Source of the DNA: Bacteroidota bacterium
GTDB taxonomy: Bacteria; Bacteroidota; Bacteroidia; Palsa-965
DNA: 64,000 nt
NCBI GenBank assembly: GCA_013288325.1
Contig: JABDCB010000007.1
Span: 1-64,000, forward strand
Direction: 5' to 3'
A program made the position numbers and the translations under genes. Under the pieces are notes generated by a model. It had not been told where the DNA came from, searched no databases, and worked only from the letters and a program-made list of their open reading frames with translations. Position 1 is the stretch's first letter, and each line of letters starts with the position of its first letter. Below, in pieces: positions 49,559-58,554 of the stretch.

Positions 49559-49868
49559 TACTTCATCTTCCCCTCTTTTTCCCTTATATTTTTAATCATT
49601 TCTTATCTGCTTCAACCTTCAGTTGATTTTGGCATTCACAATTCCCATCTCCTTCACATAGTTCTTCGGCAATAGCTTTACAGGCCCCTACCTACATATT
49701 TATGTCATTGACTCATTTCTTGATGCTTACTAATATTGCTATCAATTAGCAATCCTAAAACATATTGATTGCATGACGTGGAGCCCGTATGGTAATGGGC
49801 ATGGGATGTTGTTGAAATAGTATAGTAGAACCCGAAAACAACATAGTTCATCTCAAAACTTATACGGT

Positions 49869-52403
49869 ATGCGGCTCAAAACGTCAGTATATATCACCTT
49901 TATTCTCTTCTGCTTACCACGTCTTGTTCAGGGGGGGAACTATTATTGGATTGCCTCCGGGCCATCCAACTGGAACGCTTCGGCAAACTGGGCTTCACTC
50001 TCCGGAGGAAGCGGCGGAGCAGGTGTTCCGGGAGTATCCGATGTTGCTAATTTTGACGGGAACGGCTTGGGCACTTGCACCCTGGACATTGGGGTAAACA
50101 TTGCAGGGATCAACGTAAACAATACCTTTTCCGGAACCATCACTCAAAGCACCCACTCCATCACCATCGGAGCTTCCAACGCCATATTTTCAGGGGGAAC
50201 ATTTACCGGCAGCAGCAACAATATCACCATTACCGGAAATTTCACCCTGTCCGGAACTACTTTTACAAGCACCAGTGGACTGCTGACCCTTGAAAATACC
50301 GTGACTTTTTCGAGCGGCGGATTTAATCCTAACAACGGAACAGTTGCCCTCGCTGTTAATGCATTTACAGTCACCGGTACTTTTACCTTCTACAATCTTT
50401 TAATTTCCGGGAATTATAATACCATAACTTTTGCCAACCCCAACACGGTGGCGAATAACCTCACCTTATCGGCAGCAGCAGGAAACGTATATGCAAATGT
50501 GAACAGTATGACCGTACAGGGAACAACGAACATGACCGGAGCGAATACCGTCATCCTGTATTCCGGAACCATCAATGCACAAGGCAATATCAACACCTCC
50601 TTTACCGGCGATCCGTATGGAGTTGGCAGCGGAACCATCAACATAAACGGTTCCGGCAATCAGACCATGAATACCACCTCTCCTGCAGGACAAGGTATTC
50701 TACCGGGTATCACCATTAATAAACCATCGGGGAAGTTAACGCTGAAAGGCACTATTTCCTTTTTTGGCAACTGGACCTATGTACAAGGTACTGTGGATGC
50801 CTTTACAAACACCACCACCGTGTGTTTCCAGGAAGGAAGCGCTATTGTAAACGGACAGGGTGCATCCTCTTTCATGACTTTCTACAACTTCACGGTAAAT
50901 GCTATTTCAGGATCAGGAGGATGTTATCTGACTCTTGGTGGCAACCTTTATGTTTCCAACAATTTGTCGGTAAACAACCCCGCCAACACTGCCACAACTA
51001 TCCTGGATGCATCCAATAACGGTTATACCATTCAGGCAGGAGGTAATTTTATGGGAGAAGCCAACACCACTTTCTATCAGAATAATTCCACCGTTATATT
51101 AAACGGGAGTGGTTTACAGACAGTAGAGCTTGGCAGCGTCACCTTCGTCAGTTTGGAAAATGTATTCAATAATCTGACGATAAATAATACCGGCAGTGGA
51201 ATAGAACTTCTTACAAGCAATCTCGTTGTCAATAATCTTACCCTCACTCAGGGCCAAATCAATTTAAACAACCTCACACTAACACTCGGAACCGCAGCAA
51301 GCACCCCGGGTGTGCTGGCACAAACTAACGGATGGGTTTACGGCGGTACCTTCACACGCTGGTTTTCCCAGTCCAGTTTGGCCATACCATCAAATACAGG
51401 GTTGCTCCCCATGGGTTGGTCGGGTGATTATTGTCCCGTTTGGGTGGGATACAACAGCAACCTGAGTGCAGGAGGCACTATAAGTGCAACGTTTACTTAT
51501 ATTCCCGATAATGCATCTCCGTTTGTTTCTTTTGTCGATCCCACCTGGAACGGAGGCACCACCATCGTTACCGAAACCAATTCATATTGGACCTTAAGCA
51601 GCGGCAATGGCTTCACTCCCGCCGGAAACACCATAAATCTGAGACACGGAGGCGGCATCATTAGTTTCGGGAGCAATGTGCTGGCTGATGTCGGTTCCTG
51701 TCTCGCCAGCAGTGTGGTAGGCACCTATGCGGCAGCAACAAACAATTCGGTTGCCACAGAAGCCAACCGAACAGCCTTAAGCGGAGCGGAGTTAAACAAT
51801 ACATTTTATCTGTGTACCACTGATATGAGTTTGGCCGGCGCACCACTTCCGATAACGCTGGTCGACTTTACAGCCCTTGCCTGTGGAAACAAGGTGAAAC
51901 TGAATTGGGAAACGGCCACGGAAACAAACAATGCTTTTTTTACGCTGGAAAAAAGTCCGGATGGAATTCATTTTGAAAAACTGACCGATGTTCCTGCCGC
52001 TTCCAGCAATAGCTCCTCACCACGATACTATGTGGAAACAGACTATGAACCTTTCATGGGTATATCTTACTATTCCCTCAAGCAAACCGATCTGAATGGA
52101 AGTGAGCATGAACTGGCTATTGCTCCTGTTAAAATAAAGCCTACACAAAATCTGGATATCTACCCCAATCCATTGGAACATGCCGGCCAACTTCACATTG
52201 AAACGGAAGGCTATAACAACCAGGAGATCCTGGTTGTTTTAACCAATACTGCCGGACAGGAGTGTATATCCAGAATGTTGCTTTCGGTGAATGATCAGGG
52301 AAATTTTATACTGACAGAAACGGAAGACCTGGCGCCAGGCTGTTATATTGTTGTCGCTACCTCTAACGATAAATTGTACAACTACAAACTCATTATCAAA
52401 TAA
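49869..52403 (+). CDS. T9SS-secreted beta-helix-like surface protein
   Basis: 844 aa; signal peptide; Gly/Thr/Asn-rich repeats; VKLNWETATETNNAFFTLEKSPDGIHFEKL; C-term LDIYPNPLEHAGQLHIE...GCYIVVATSNDKLYNYKLIIK. Confidence 0.92.
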   Translation: MRLKTSVYITFILFCLPRLVQGGNYYWIASGPSNWNASANWASLSGGSGGAGVPGVSDVANFDGNGLGTCTLDIGVNIAGINVNNTFSGTITQSTHSITIGASNAIFSGGTFTGSSNNITITGNFTLSGTTFTSTSGLLTLENTVTFSSGGFNPNNGTVALAVNAFTVTGTFTFYNLLISGNYNTITFANPNTVANNLTLSAAAGNVYANVNSMTVQGTTNMTGANTVILYSGTINAQGNINTSFTGDPYGVGSGTININGSGNQTMNTTSPAGQGILPGITINKPSGKLTLKGTISFFGNWTYVQGTVDAFTNTTTVCFQEGSAIVNGQGASSFMTFYNFTVNAISGSGGCYLTLGGNLYVSNNLSVNNPANTATTILDASNNGYTIQAGGNFMGEANTTFYQNNSTVILNGSGLQTVELGSVTFVSLENVFNNLTINNTGSGIELLTSNLVVNNLTLTQGQINLNNLTLTLGTAASTPGVLAQTNGWVYGGTFTRWFSQSSLAIPSNTGLLPMGWSGDYCPVWVGYNSNLSAGGTISATFTYIPDNASPFVSFVDPTWNGGTTIVTETNSYWTLSSGNGFTPAGNTINLRHGGGIISFGSNVLADVGSCLASSVVGTYAAATNNSVATEANRTALSGAELNNTFYLCTTDMSLAGAPLPITLVDFTALACGNKVKLNWETATETNNAFFTLEKSPDGIHFEKLTDVPAASSNSSSPRYYVETDYEPFMGISYYSLKQTDLNGSEHELAIAPVKIKPTQNLDIYPNPLEHAGQLHIETEGYNNQEILVVLTNTAGQECISRMLLSVNDQGNFILTETEDLAPGCYIVVATSNDKLYNYKLIIK

Positions 52404-52452
52404 ACTGAAGCTGGAAACAGTCCTTTTACCTGTACCTAAAAATACTCCATTC

Positions 52453-52845
52453 ATGCAAAATATTCAACCGTTTGATCGTCCTGTATTACCGGAAAGTATT
52501 AATAAACAAACGAAAATAGCGATTAACTCCACTTCCGGAATTTTCATGGTGGAGCTTAATTCTATCATATTCCTTCAATCCGACGGCCCTTATACTACTA
52601 TCTATTCTTCGGCCGGAGAAAATATTGTAAGCAGTAAAAATTTGATGGTGTACGATAATCTTTTAGCGCCATTCGGATTTTTCAGGGTGCACAGATCGTA
52701 TCTCATCAGCATTTCTAAAATTGTTCAGTATGTCAGATCCGACGGAGGGTATGTTATTATGAGCAACGGAGCACGGGTGGATGTATCCGCAAAAAGAAGA
52801 GAAGAGCTACTTGCAAAACTTTCTGCCGAGGTGCTTTTTTTGTAA
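52453..52845 (+). CDS. Stand-alone LytTR DNA-binding domain protein
   Basis: MVELNSIIFLQSDGPYTTIYSSAGENIVSSKNLMVYDNLLAPFGFFRVHRSYLISISKIVQYVRSDGGYVIMSNGARVDVSAKRREELL; no REC domain. Confidence 0.92.
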   Translation: MQNIQPFDRPVLPESINKQTKIAINSTSGIFMVELNSIIFLQSDGPYTTIYSSAGENIVSSKNLMVYDNLLAPFGFFRVHRSYLISISKIVQYVRSDGGYVIMSNGARVDVSAKRREELLAKLSAEVLFL

Positions 52846-52960
52846 AAAGTGCAACGATAGCTATCACAATGCTCATTTACCACGTCTCTCGGTTTTTCAT
52901 TTCATCTTTCTCCGGAGATAAAAACCGGATACCGGTTGATCATCCATATAATACATTGTT

Positions 52961-53497
52961 ATGAAATCAAAACTCATAATAATTTTCGGAATAGTTTTAT
53001 TCAATATGCTTTGTTCCTTCCGTCTTAATCCGGAAGGTCCGCATTATTCCAACTGCATTAAACCCAACAGCGATATTCTTATCGGAGATGGTGTTTGCCG
53101 GCTTGAAACATTTCAGGGGGTAAACATTCATAATATCAGTTACATCAGCTGGGACTATTCGTCCGGGGTTAGAAAGTTTTATTTTTTTCTACTCAGAGCA
53201 GACTCCACTCTTCGGTTTAGCCCGATTGCAATTGAGCCCGGTTACTTCAGCCCGCAGAATATAAGCCTCATCTGTTGCTTCAAGGACTCCACCGCTAAAA
53301 CGACAAGTGCTATTTATTACAAGCTCTTTGCTGTGCCATTTGATGCTTTAAATGGGAGGAAAGATACGCTGCTGATCAAGGAAGATGCACTTTCACCACC
53401 GGGAATCATTAAGGTGATGCCGAATGAGCCGCACGCATGGTACTCCCTCATTGCTCCTGCTGCCAGTCCAAATCCTGTTGGGGAGGCAGCCAGATAG
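52961..53497 (+). CDS. Hypothetical secreted protein
   Basis: 178 aa with N-terminal signal-like segment. Confidence 0.55.
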   Translation: MKSKLIIIFGIVLFNMLCSFRLNPEGPHYSNCIKPNSDILIGDGVCRLETFQGVNIHNISYISWDYSSGVRKFYFFLLRADSTLRFSPIAIEPGYFSPQNISLICCFKDSTAKTTSAIYYKLFAVPFDALNGRKDTLLIKEDALSPPGIIKVMPNEPHAWYSLIAPAASPNPVGEAAR

Positions 53498-53736
53498 AAA
53501 AACTAAACAGGTTCCTGTATCACCTTCCGATAAATCCAATACCCCTATCTTTGTCGCTGAGAATCTATTCCCGATGCGTAAACCAATATAGCCTTGCAGG
53601 ATCCATTTCCTTTATGTCAGACAACTCCTTTTTAGGCGGGTCATGACAAAACCTCTTGGTCTGAAAGGGATGACCGTGAAGGTGGTTTTTGTGAAGGAGT
53701 GAATTCGTGTTGGTTATATCCTTATGGTAGCTTCGA

Positions 53737-53970
53737 CTACTTGCACTGAGCGCCATCGAAGTGCGCTCCATCAACGAAAACAAAAAGACCCTGAAGCAAA
53801 TGCTTTAAGGCCTTAATCCTTTGTGAATGTTTTTCGCTCTCGCTCTTTTTATCCGCCGAAGCTGATGCGTAGGCGGACACACTCACTCCGCTTTTGCTCC
53901 CCGAGCTTGGCTTCCCGATATCGCTTTGCTCATCGGGATTCCGCTGTGCTTCACTTCTCGCCCAGTCCAA
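53737..53970 (-). repeat. tRNA-3'-end-linked dispersed repeat, copy 1
   Basis: Minus strand contains CGATATCGGGAAGCCAAGCTCGGGGAGCAAAAGCGGAGTGAG...GAGCGAGAGCGAAAAACATTCACAAAGGATTAAGGCCTTAAAGCA, shared with 55.1 kb and with the 3' end of the tRNA-Asn at 57.2 kb. Confidence 0.7.
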
Positions 53971-53976
53971 CCTCCA

Positions 53977-54017
53977 TCAAATAATAAAGGCGCACATTGT
54001 GCGCCTTTATTATTTGA
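53977..54017. terminator. Strong hairpin / intrinsic terminator
   Basis: Perfect 20-bp arms TCAAATAATAAAGGCGCACA-T-TGTGCGCCTTTATTATTTGA. Confidence 0.75.
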
Positions 54018-54237
54018 GCTCCCCTGATTTCAGACATCTCGAACCAATTGGAGGAGGGGTTCAGGAGAATTTATGAATTGAAAGCGTTCATACCTCTAGA
54101 AAATAAATAACTTCAATGAGAAAAGGTGACAATTGTTTGGAATTGCAACCATCTACTATTGTGCGAGGCACCCAAAGTAAATATCTCAGAGGATTTTGAG
54201 CAAAATGTACTATCTTTGATATAGAAAAAGTAAAGCC

Positions 54238-54471
54238 ATGAGCACCTCGGAGTTAAAATACACCTTGTTCAGAGCCATTGATACCATCAATGACAATAAG
54301 ACCCTAAAAGATATCTACTCCTTTATTTCAAAAAAAACGACGACTGATTTTTGGGAAACTCTTACCAAAGATCAAAAGGAAGAAATAGAAAAAGCGCTCA
54401 AAGAGCTGGACTCCGGAGCAGGTATCCCTAATGAAAAGGTCATGGCGAAGTATAAAGGCAAGTATGTATAG
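54238..54471 (+). CDS. Antitoxin component of a RelE/ParE-type TA system
   Basis: 77 aa; TDFWETLTKDQKEEIEKALKELDSGAGIPNEKVMAKYKGKYV, directly upstream of a ParE-like toxin. Confidence 0.82.
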   Translation: MSTSELKYTLFRAIDTINDNKTLKDIYSFISKKTTTDFWETLTKDQKEEIEKALKELDSGAGIPNEKVMAKYKGKYV

Positions 54472-54473
54472 TA

Positions 54474-54773
54474 ATGCCAGTGAAAATAAGCTGGTCTCCC
54501 ACCGCCAGAAAATCGTTTGATGATTTAATTTTCTTTCTTGAGTCAAAATGGGAGAAGAAAGTCATTGAAAAGTTATTTACTGAACTCAACCGAATATTAA
54601 TTTCTCTTTCTGATAACCCGGAAATGTATCCGGAAGTTTCATCCAAAAAGAAGCTTAGGAAATGTGTGATCAGACGAAAAACATTGCTGTTTTATCGGGT
54701 CACTCAAAAAGGGAATATCGAATTGGTCATTTTCGCAGATGCCCGGCAGAATCCGAGAAACTATAAAATGTAA
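54474..54773 (+). CDS. RelE/ParE family toxin
   Basis: 99 aa; ISWSPTARKSFDDLIFFLESKWEKKVIEKLFTELNRILISLSDNPEMYPEVSSKKKLRKCVIRRKTLLFYRVTQKGNIELVIFADARQNPRNYKM. Confidence 0.92.
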   Translation: MPVKISWSPTARKSFDDLIFFLESKWEKKVIEKLFTELNRILISLSDNPEMYPEVSSKKKLRKCVIRRKTLLFYRVTQKGNIELVIFADARQNPRNYKM

Positions 54774-54799
54774 TAAGCCGATAACCCGCTGAATAAATA

Positions 54800-54997
54800 A
54801 TGAGCAAGCTCCTTCCCATCAAAGATAACCAGCATAAGGGCTTTCATTACACTGTTACCGATGAGCAAATTGCCGCGCATCAGAAACTGACCCTTCACAA
54901 GCTATTTGAATGGTTGGAAAGCACCAACCGGTTTGTAAGTAAAGTGCAGACACCTGAGGAAAAACAAAGAAGTATTTTAGCGAAGACAATGGAGTGA
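54800..54997 (+). CDS. Hypothetical small protein
   Basis: 65 aa; KDNQHKGFHYTVTDEQIAAHQKLTLHKLFEWLESTNRFVSKVQTPEEKQRS; follows the TA pair. Confidence 0.5.
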   Translation: MSKLLPIKDNQHKGFHYTVTDEQIAAHQKLTLHKLFEWLESTNRFVSKVQTPEEKQRSILAKTME

Positions 54998-55029
54998 TTA
55001 AAAAGATGGTATCTCGGCGGTGGTTTCAT

Positions 55030-55268
55030 TCCGGTGGCTGAGCGCCTGTGCTGAGCTTGTCGAAGTAGAGTCGAAGCCACTGGAAACAAAAAGGCCCTGT
55101 AGTATTTGCTTCAAGGTCTTAATCCTTTGTGAGTGTTTTTCGCTCTCGCTATTCACACTCACTCTGTTTTTTGCTCCCCGAGCTCGGCTTCCCGATATCG
55201 TTTCATCCATCGAGATTCCGACACGTATCACATTCGCGCCATGATTAAGAGGCATGTGATCTAATCAC
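55030..55268 (-). repeat. tRNA-Asn-linked dispersed repeat, copy 2
   Basis: Minus strand has TGATTAGATCACATGCCTCTTAATCATGG (tRNA-Asn: TGGTTAGAGCACATGACTGTTAATCATGG), then AGCTCGGGGAGCAAAAAACAGAG (tRNA 3' end plus flank), then the SESEKHSQRIK-encoding segment shared with copy 1. Confidence 0.7.
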
Positions 55269-55447
55269 CGTTCCGTTTACTTCTTTGTAATTTTGCTTAA
55301 GGAACACAGTTTATATAAAGCATTATCGGACCAATTCTTTGATTCCTTTTAAATTTTCTTAGCTTTATGTAACAAAGTTCTATAATAAGAAACGGGCTCT
55401 TTATCATTTTTTTATTTTTATGTCCTGACCTTAATTTTCTCGGCCTT

Positions 55448-56788
55448 TTGAAATATTATAAACAGTCCATTTTCTTTTTCCTCATTCTTCTGGGTCTTCC
55501 AATATGGTTGCCTGCTCAAATGATGAACACTGTTGCAGGAATAGCTTATTATGGATGGAGCGGAGATGGGGGCCCTGCTACATCAGCTGGATTATGGCAT
55601 CCTAATGGGATTGCCGCCGATAATAAAGGAAATTTTTATATCGCTGATTCGGATGATAACCGAATTCGGAAAGTGAGTAAAGATGGAATTATTACAACTG
55701 TAGCTGGAAATGGATCACAAGGCCATGGCGGAGACGGAGGAGTTGCCATTTCTGCCGAATTAAATGGCCCCAAGGGGATAGCAGTGGATGAAGTCGGAGA
55801 CATCTACATTGCAGATGTATTTAACTGCTGTATTAGAAAGGTGGACGTAAACGGAATTATTACAACGGTTGCAGGAAACGGAATAAATGGTTTTTATGGA
55901 GACGGAGGGCTTGCAACTCAGGCAGAATTGTCATTTCCTGAAGGAGTTGCCGTTGATGTTTGGGGTAATATTTATATCGCTGATTATTACAATAATCTAA
56001 TCCGAAAAGTTGATACCCATGGTATTATTTCAACACTTGCAGGTAATCCTAATGGTGGGAATTCGGGGGATGGGGGTCCTGCAACTTACGCCAGTTTAGA
56101 TTTTCCACACGGAGTTGCTGTTGACTATGCAGGCAACGTCTATATCGCTGATCAGAACAACAACAGAATCAGAAAAGTTAATGCCTTGGGCATTATTTCG
56201 ACAGTAGCAGGAAACGGCTCATCAGGGTTCAGTGGAGACGGAGGACCGGCTGTCTATGCACAGCTGAATATGCCAGAAGGAATGATCATTGACGGAGCAG
56301 GAAATATTTACATCGCAGATACCTATAATTTTAGGATACGAATGGTTAATACATCTGGTATTATTACTACCATAGCGGGGAATGGTACAGAAGGTTATAA
56401 CGGAGATGGTGGCAACGCTACTATGGAGGAGTTTGGTTTACCTATTGGTATAGCGTTGGATGCTAATAGAAATGTTTATGTTGCCGATTTACCAAATAAC
56501 AGAATCCGGTTAATTTCCGGAATTTCGCAGCCTTCTGAACCTATCCTTGTCAATGTTTTTCCGAACCCATCAAATGGTTTAGTAATAACAAGTTTAGGAG
56601 GATCTGGTTATTCCAACATAACATTATACAACATGTTAGGCAAAGAGATTTATACTCTTGCATTAGAAACCAATTTGCTGGATCAGTACATCTATTTCGA
56701 TAGCTCCAATTTTTCAGCTGGAATGTATGTTATGAAAATACGGACTGAACATGACGAAATAAAAAAACGACTTGAAATAATACGGTAA
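55448..56788 (+). CDS. NHL-repeat protein with T9SS type A sorting domain
   Basis: Six NHL repeats (NIYIADYYNNLIRKVDTHGIISTLAGNPNGGNSGDGGPAT...), C-term VNVFPNPSNGLVITSLGG...GMYVMKIRTEHDEIKKRLEIIR. Confidence 0.93.
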   Translation: MKYYKQSIFFFLILLGLPIWLPAQMMNTVAGIAYYGWSGDGGPATSAGLWHPNGIAADNKGNFYIADSDDNRIRKVSKDGIITTVAGNGSQGHGGDGGVAISAELNGPKGIAVDEVGDIYIADVFNCCIRKVDVNGIITTVAGNGINGFYGDGGLATQAELSFPEGVAVDVWGNIYIADYYNNLIRKVDTHGIISTLAGNPNGGNSGDGGPATYASLDFPHGVAVDYAGNVYIADQNNNRIRKVNALGIISTVAGNGSSGFSGDGGPAVYAQLNMPEGMIIDGAGNIYIADTYNFRIRMVNTSGIITTIAGNGTEGYNGDGGNATMEEFGLPIGIALDANRNVYVADLPNNRIRLISGISQPSEPILVNVFPNPSNGLVITSLGGSGYSNITLYNMLGKEIYTLALETNLLDQYIYFDSSNFSAGMYVMKIRTEHDEIKKRLEIIR

Positions 56789-56910
56789 CTATTTCAATGG
56801 GATTATTCACCTTCCAATCACCATCACATAAACTTCCTTCATTCTTGACACCCGTACCTCATGCTAAGGGTAGGTAGCTCACAAGGATCGATAAGTCAGA
56901 TGGAATCATA

Positions 56911-56943
56911 CGACCTTATGATTAACAGTCATGTGGTCTAACC
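56911..56943 (-). pseudogene. tRNA-Asn anticodon-arm fragment (antisense)
   Basis: Minus strand GGTTAGACCACATGACTGTTAATCATAAGGTCG vs intact tRNA GGTTAGAGCACATGACTGTTAATCATGGGGTCG: 30/33 identical. Confidence 0.75.
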
Positions 56944-57128
56944 AATAAACAAAAAGACCAAGGAGCAGCTTAACCAATTAATGTGGCATACGAATAGCCC
57001 TCTAATCCACTCATTTATAGCCACATTCGAATATTCCCAGAAATTATTGGATATTTATAGGCAAAGTGCTAATATTGCAGTCCTTTTTTAGGGGCATAAC
57101 CCTTGAAATAAGGACAACCAGAATAAAT

Positions 57129-57202
57129 TCCCTGATAGCTCAGCTGGTTAGAGCACATGACTGTTAATCATGGGGTCGCTGGTTCGAGCCCAGCTCGGGG
57201 AG
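57129..57202 (+). tRNA. tRNA-Asn(GTT)
   Basis: TCCCTGA...TCGGGGA acceptor stem, D-loop AGCTCAGCTGGTTAGAGC, anticodon arm CATGA-CTGTTAA-TCATG, T-arm GGTTCGAGCCC; discriminator G. Confidence 0.95.
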
Positions 57203-57207
57203 CAAAA

Positions 57208-57267
57208 ACAGAGCGAGAGCGGAGAATGAGAGCGAAGTAGCTCCGTTTATCTCCGCTCTCGTTCTGT
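57208..57267 (+). terminator. Long hairpin downstream of the tRNA
   Basis: ACAGAGCGAGAGCGGAGA / TCTCCGCTCTCGTTCTGT 18-bp stem (one G-U). Confidence 0.55.
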
Positions 57268-57294
57268 TTCTCACTCTGAATAAAACCCCTGTCT

Positions 57295-58221
57295 ATGAGC
57301 CTATTAGTAGTTGGAACCGTTGCTTTTGATGCCATTGAAACCCCTTTTGGCAAGACCGATAAGATCATAGGAGGCGCTGCCACCTATATTTCCCTGGCTG
57401 CTTCTTACTTTACCAAAAAGAAAATAAACCTGGTTTCCGTAGTAGGGGGCGATTTCCCTCAATCGGCCATGGATATGCTTAAAAAGCATCATGTGGAGCT
57501 GGAAGGCTTGCAGATTTTGAAAGATAAAAAGACCTTTTTCTGGTCGGGCAAGTACCACAACGATATGAATACCCGCGATACCCTCGCTACCGAACTCAAT
57601 GTACTGGGTGAGTTTGACCCCATTCTACCTGATTCGTACCAGGATTGCGACTTCCTTATGCTGGGCAACCTGATGCCGGCCGTGCAAATGAAGGTAATGG
57701 ACCGGCTCAAAAACCGTCCCCACCTCATCGTACTCGATACCATGAATTTCTGGATGGATATTGCCCTGGATGAATTAAAGACGGTATTAAAACGTGTGGA
57801 TGTACTTACCATCAACGATTCGGAAGCGCGTCAGCTTTCCGGTGAATATTCACTGGTTAAAGCCGCTGCCAAAATCCTGCAGATGGGTCCTAAATACCTC
57901 ATCATTAAAAAAGGGGAACATGGAGCTCTGTTGTTCGACAAGAACCAGGTGTTCTTTGCTCCTGCCCTGCCCCTGGAAGATGTATTTGACCCGACAGGTG
58001 CCGGAGACAGCTTTGCAGGAGGTTTCATTGGCTATCTGGCCGAAACAAAAGATATCTCTTTCGAAAACATGAAACGGGCCATCATCTTCGGATCAGCTAT
58101 GGCTTCCTTTACCGTGGAGAAATTCGGTGTGGAACGCCTTGTGGATCTTACCCAGAAACAGGTGGATGAACGTGTTCAGGAGTTTATCGATCTGGTTCAG
58201 TTCGATATTGCCCTGGTATAA
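57295..58221 (+). CDS. PfkB family carbohydrate kinase
   Basis: 308 aa; LLVVGTVAFDAIETPFG...IIGGAATYISLAASYF; DVFDPTGAGDSFAGGFIGYLAE. Confidence 0.94.
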   Translation: MSLLVVGTVAFDAIETPFGKTDKIIGGAATYISLAASYFTKKKINLVSVVGGDFPQSAMDMLKKHHVELEGLQILKDKKTFFWSGKYHNDMNTRDTLATELNVLGEFDPILPDSYQDCDFLMLGNLMPAVQMKVMDRLKNRPHLIVLDTMNFWMDIALDELKTVLKRVDVLTINDSEARQLSGEYSLVKAAAKILQMGPKYLIIKKGEHGALLFDKNQVFFAPALPLEDVFDPTGAGDSFAGGFIGYLAETKDISFENMKRAIIFGSAMASFTVEKFGVERLVDLTQKQVDERVQEFIDLVQFDIALV

Positions 58222-58251
58222 TCTAATTCCACTGATTTATGAGTTGAGCCT

Positions 58252-58290
58252 GCCCTGAAGCGATCTTTGATCTGCTTCAGGGCAACCTTT
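58252..58290 (+). terminator. Intrinsic terminator after the pfkB-family gene
   Basis: GCCCTGAAGC-N12-GCTTCAGGGC followed by ctttttc. Confidence 0.8.
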
Positions 58291-58325
58291 TTCAAATGCT
58301 GCGTCTATACATCAAACGCAGCATC

Positions 58326-58535
58326 ATGATACGACTCTTCCTCCTCTTCTTTCTTTTAGTATCCTGTGCCGCCATGCAAGCGGGCCATAACAGTTATTCC
58401 CATGAGCATTCCTCCCCGCCTTATAAAAGCACGTCGCAACATCTGGTAAAGATTCACCATTATCACCGCACGTTGGTGGAAGTAAAAAGGAAGAAAAGGA
58501 AAAGATGTTTCTGGACCGGATGTCCTTCTTTCTGA
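58326..58535 (+). CDS. Small putative lipoprotein, basic/His-rich
   Basis: MIRLFLLFFLLVSCAAMQAGHNSYSHEHSSPP...KRKKRKRCFWTGCPSF. Confidence 0.5.
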   Translation: MIRLFLLFFLLVSCAAMQAGHNSYSHEHSSPPYKSTSQHLVKIHHYHRTLVEVKRKKRKRCFWTGCPSF

Positions 58536-58554
58536 AAAGAAGAGACAAGATGGC

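Noticed and set aside
54238-54773. RelE/ParE TA pair as a novel system
   Set aside because: Both components match a standard type II TA arrangement; annotated but not promoted as a discovery.
57168-57383. Minus-strand 71-aa ORF ending FAPRAGLEPATP
   Set aside because: Antisense to tRNA-Asn; the RAGLEPATP tail is a well-known spurious ORF product of tRNA 3' sequence.
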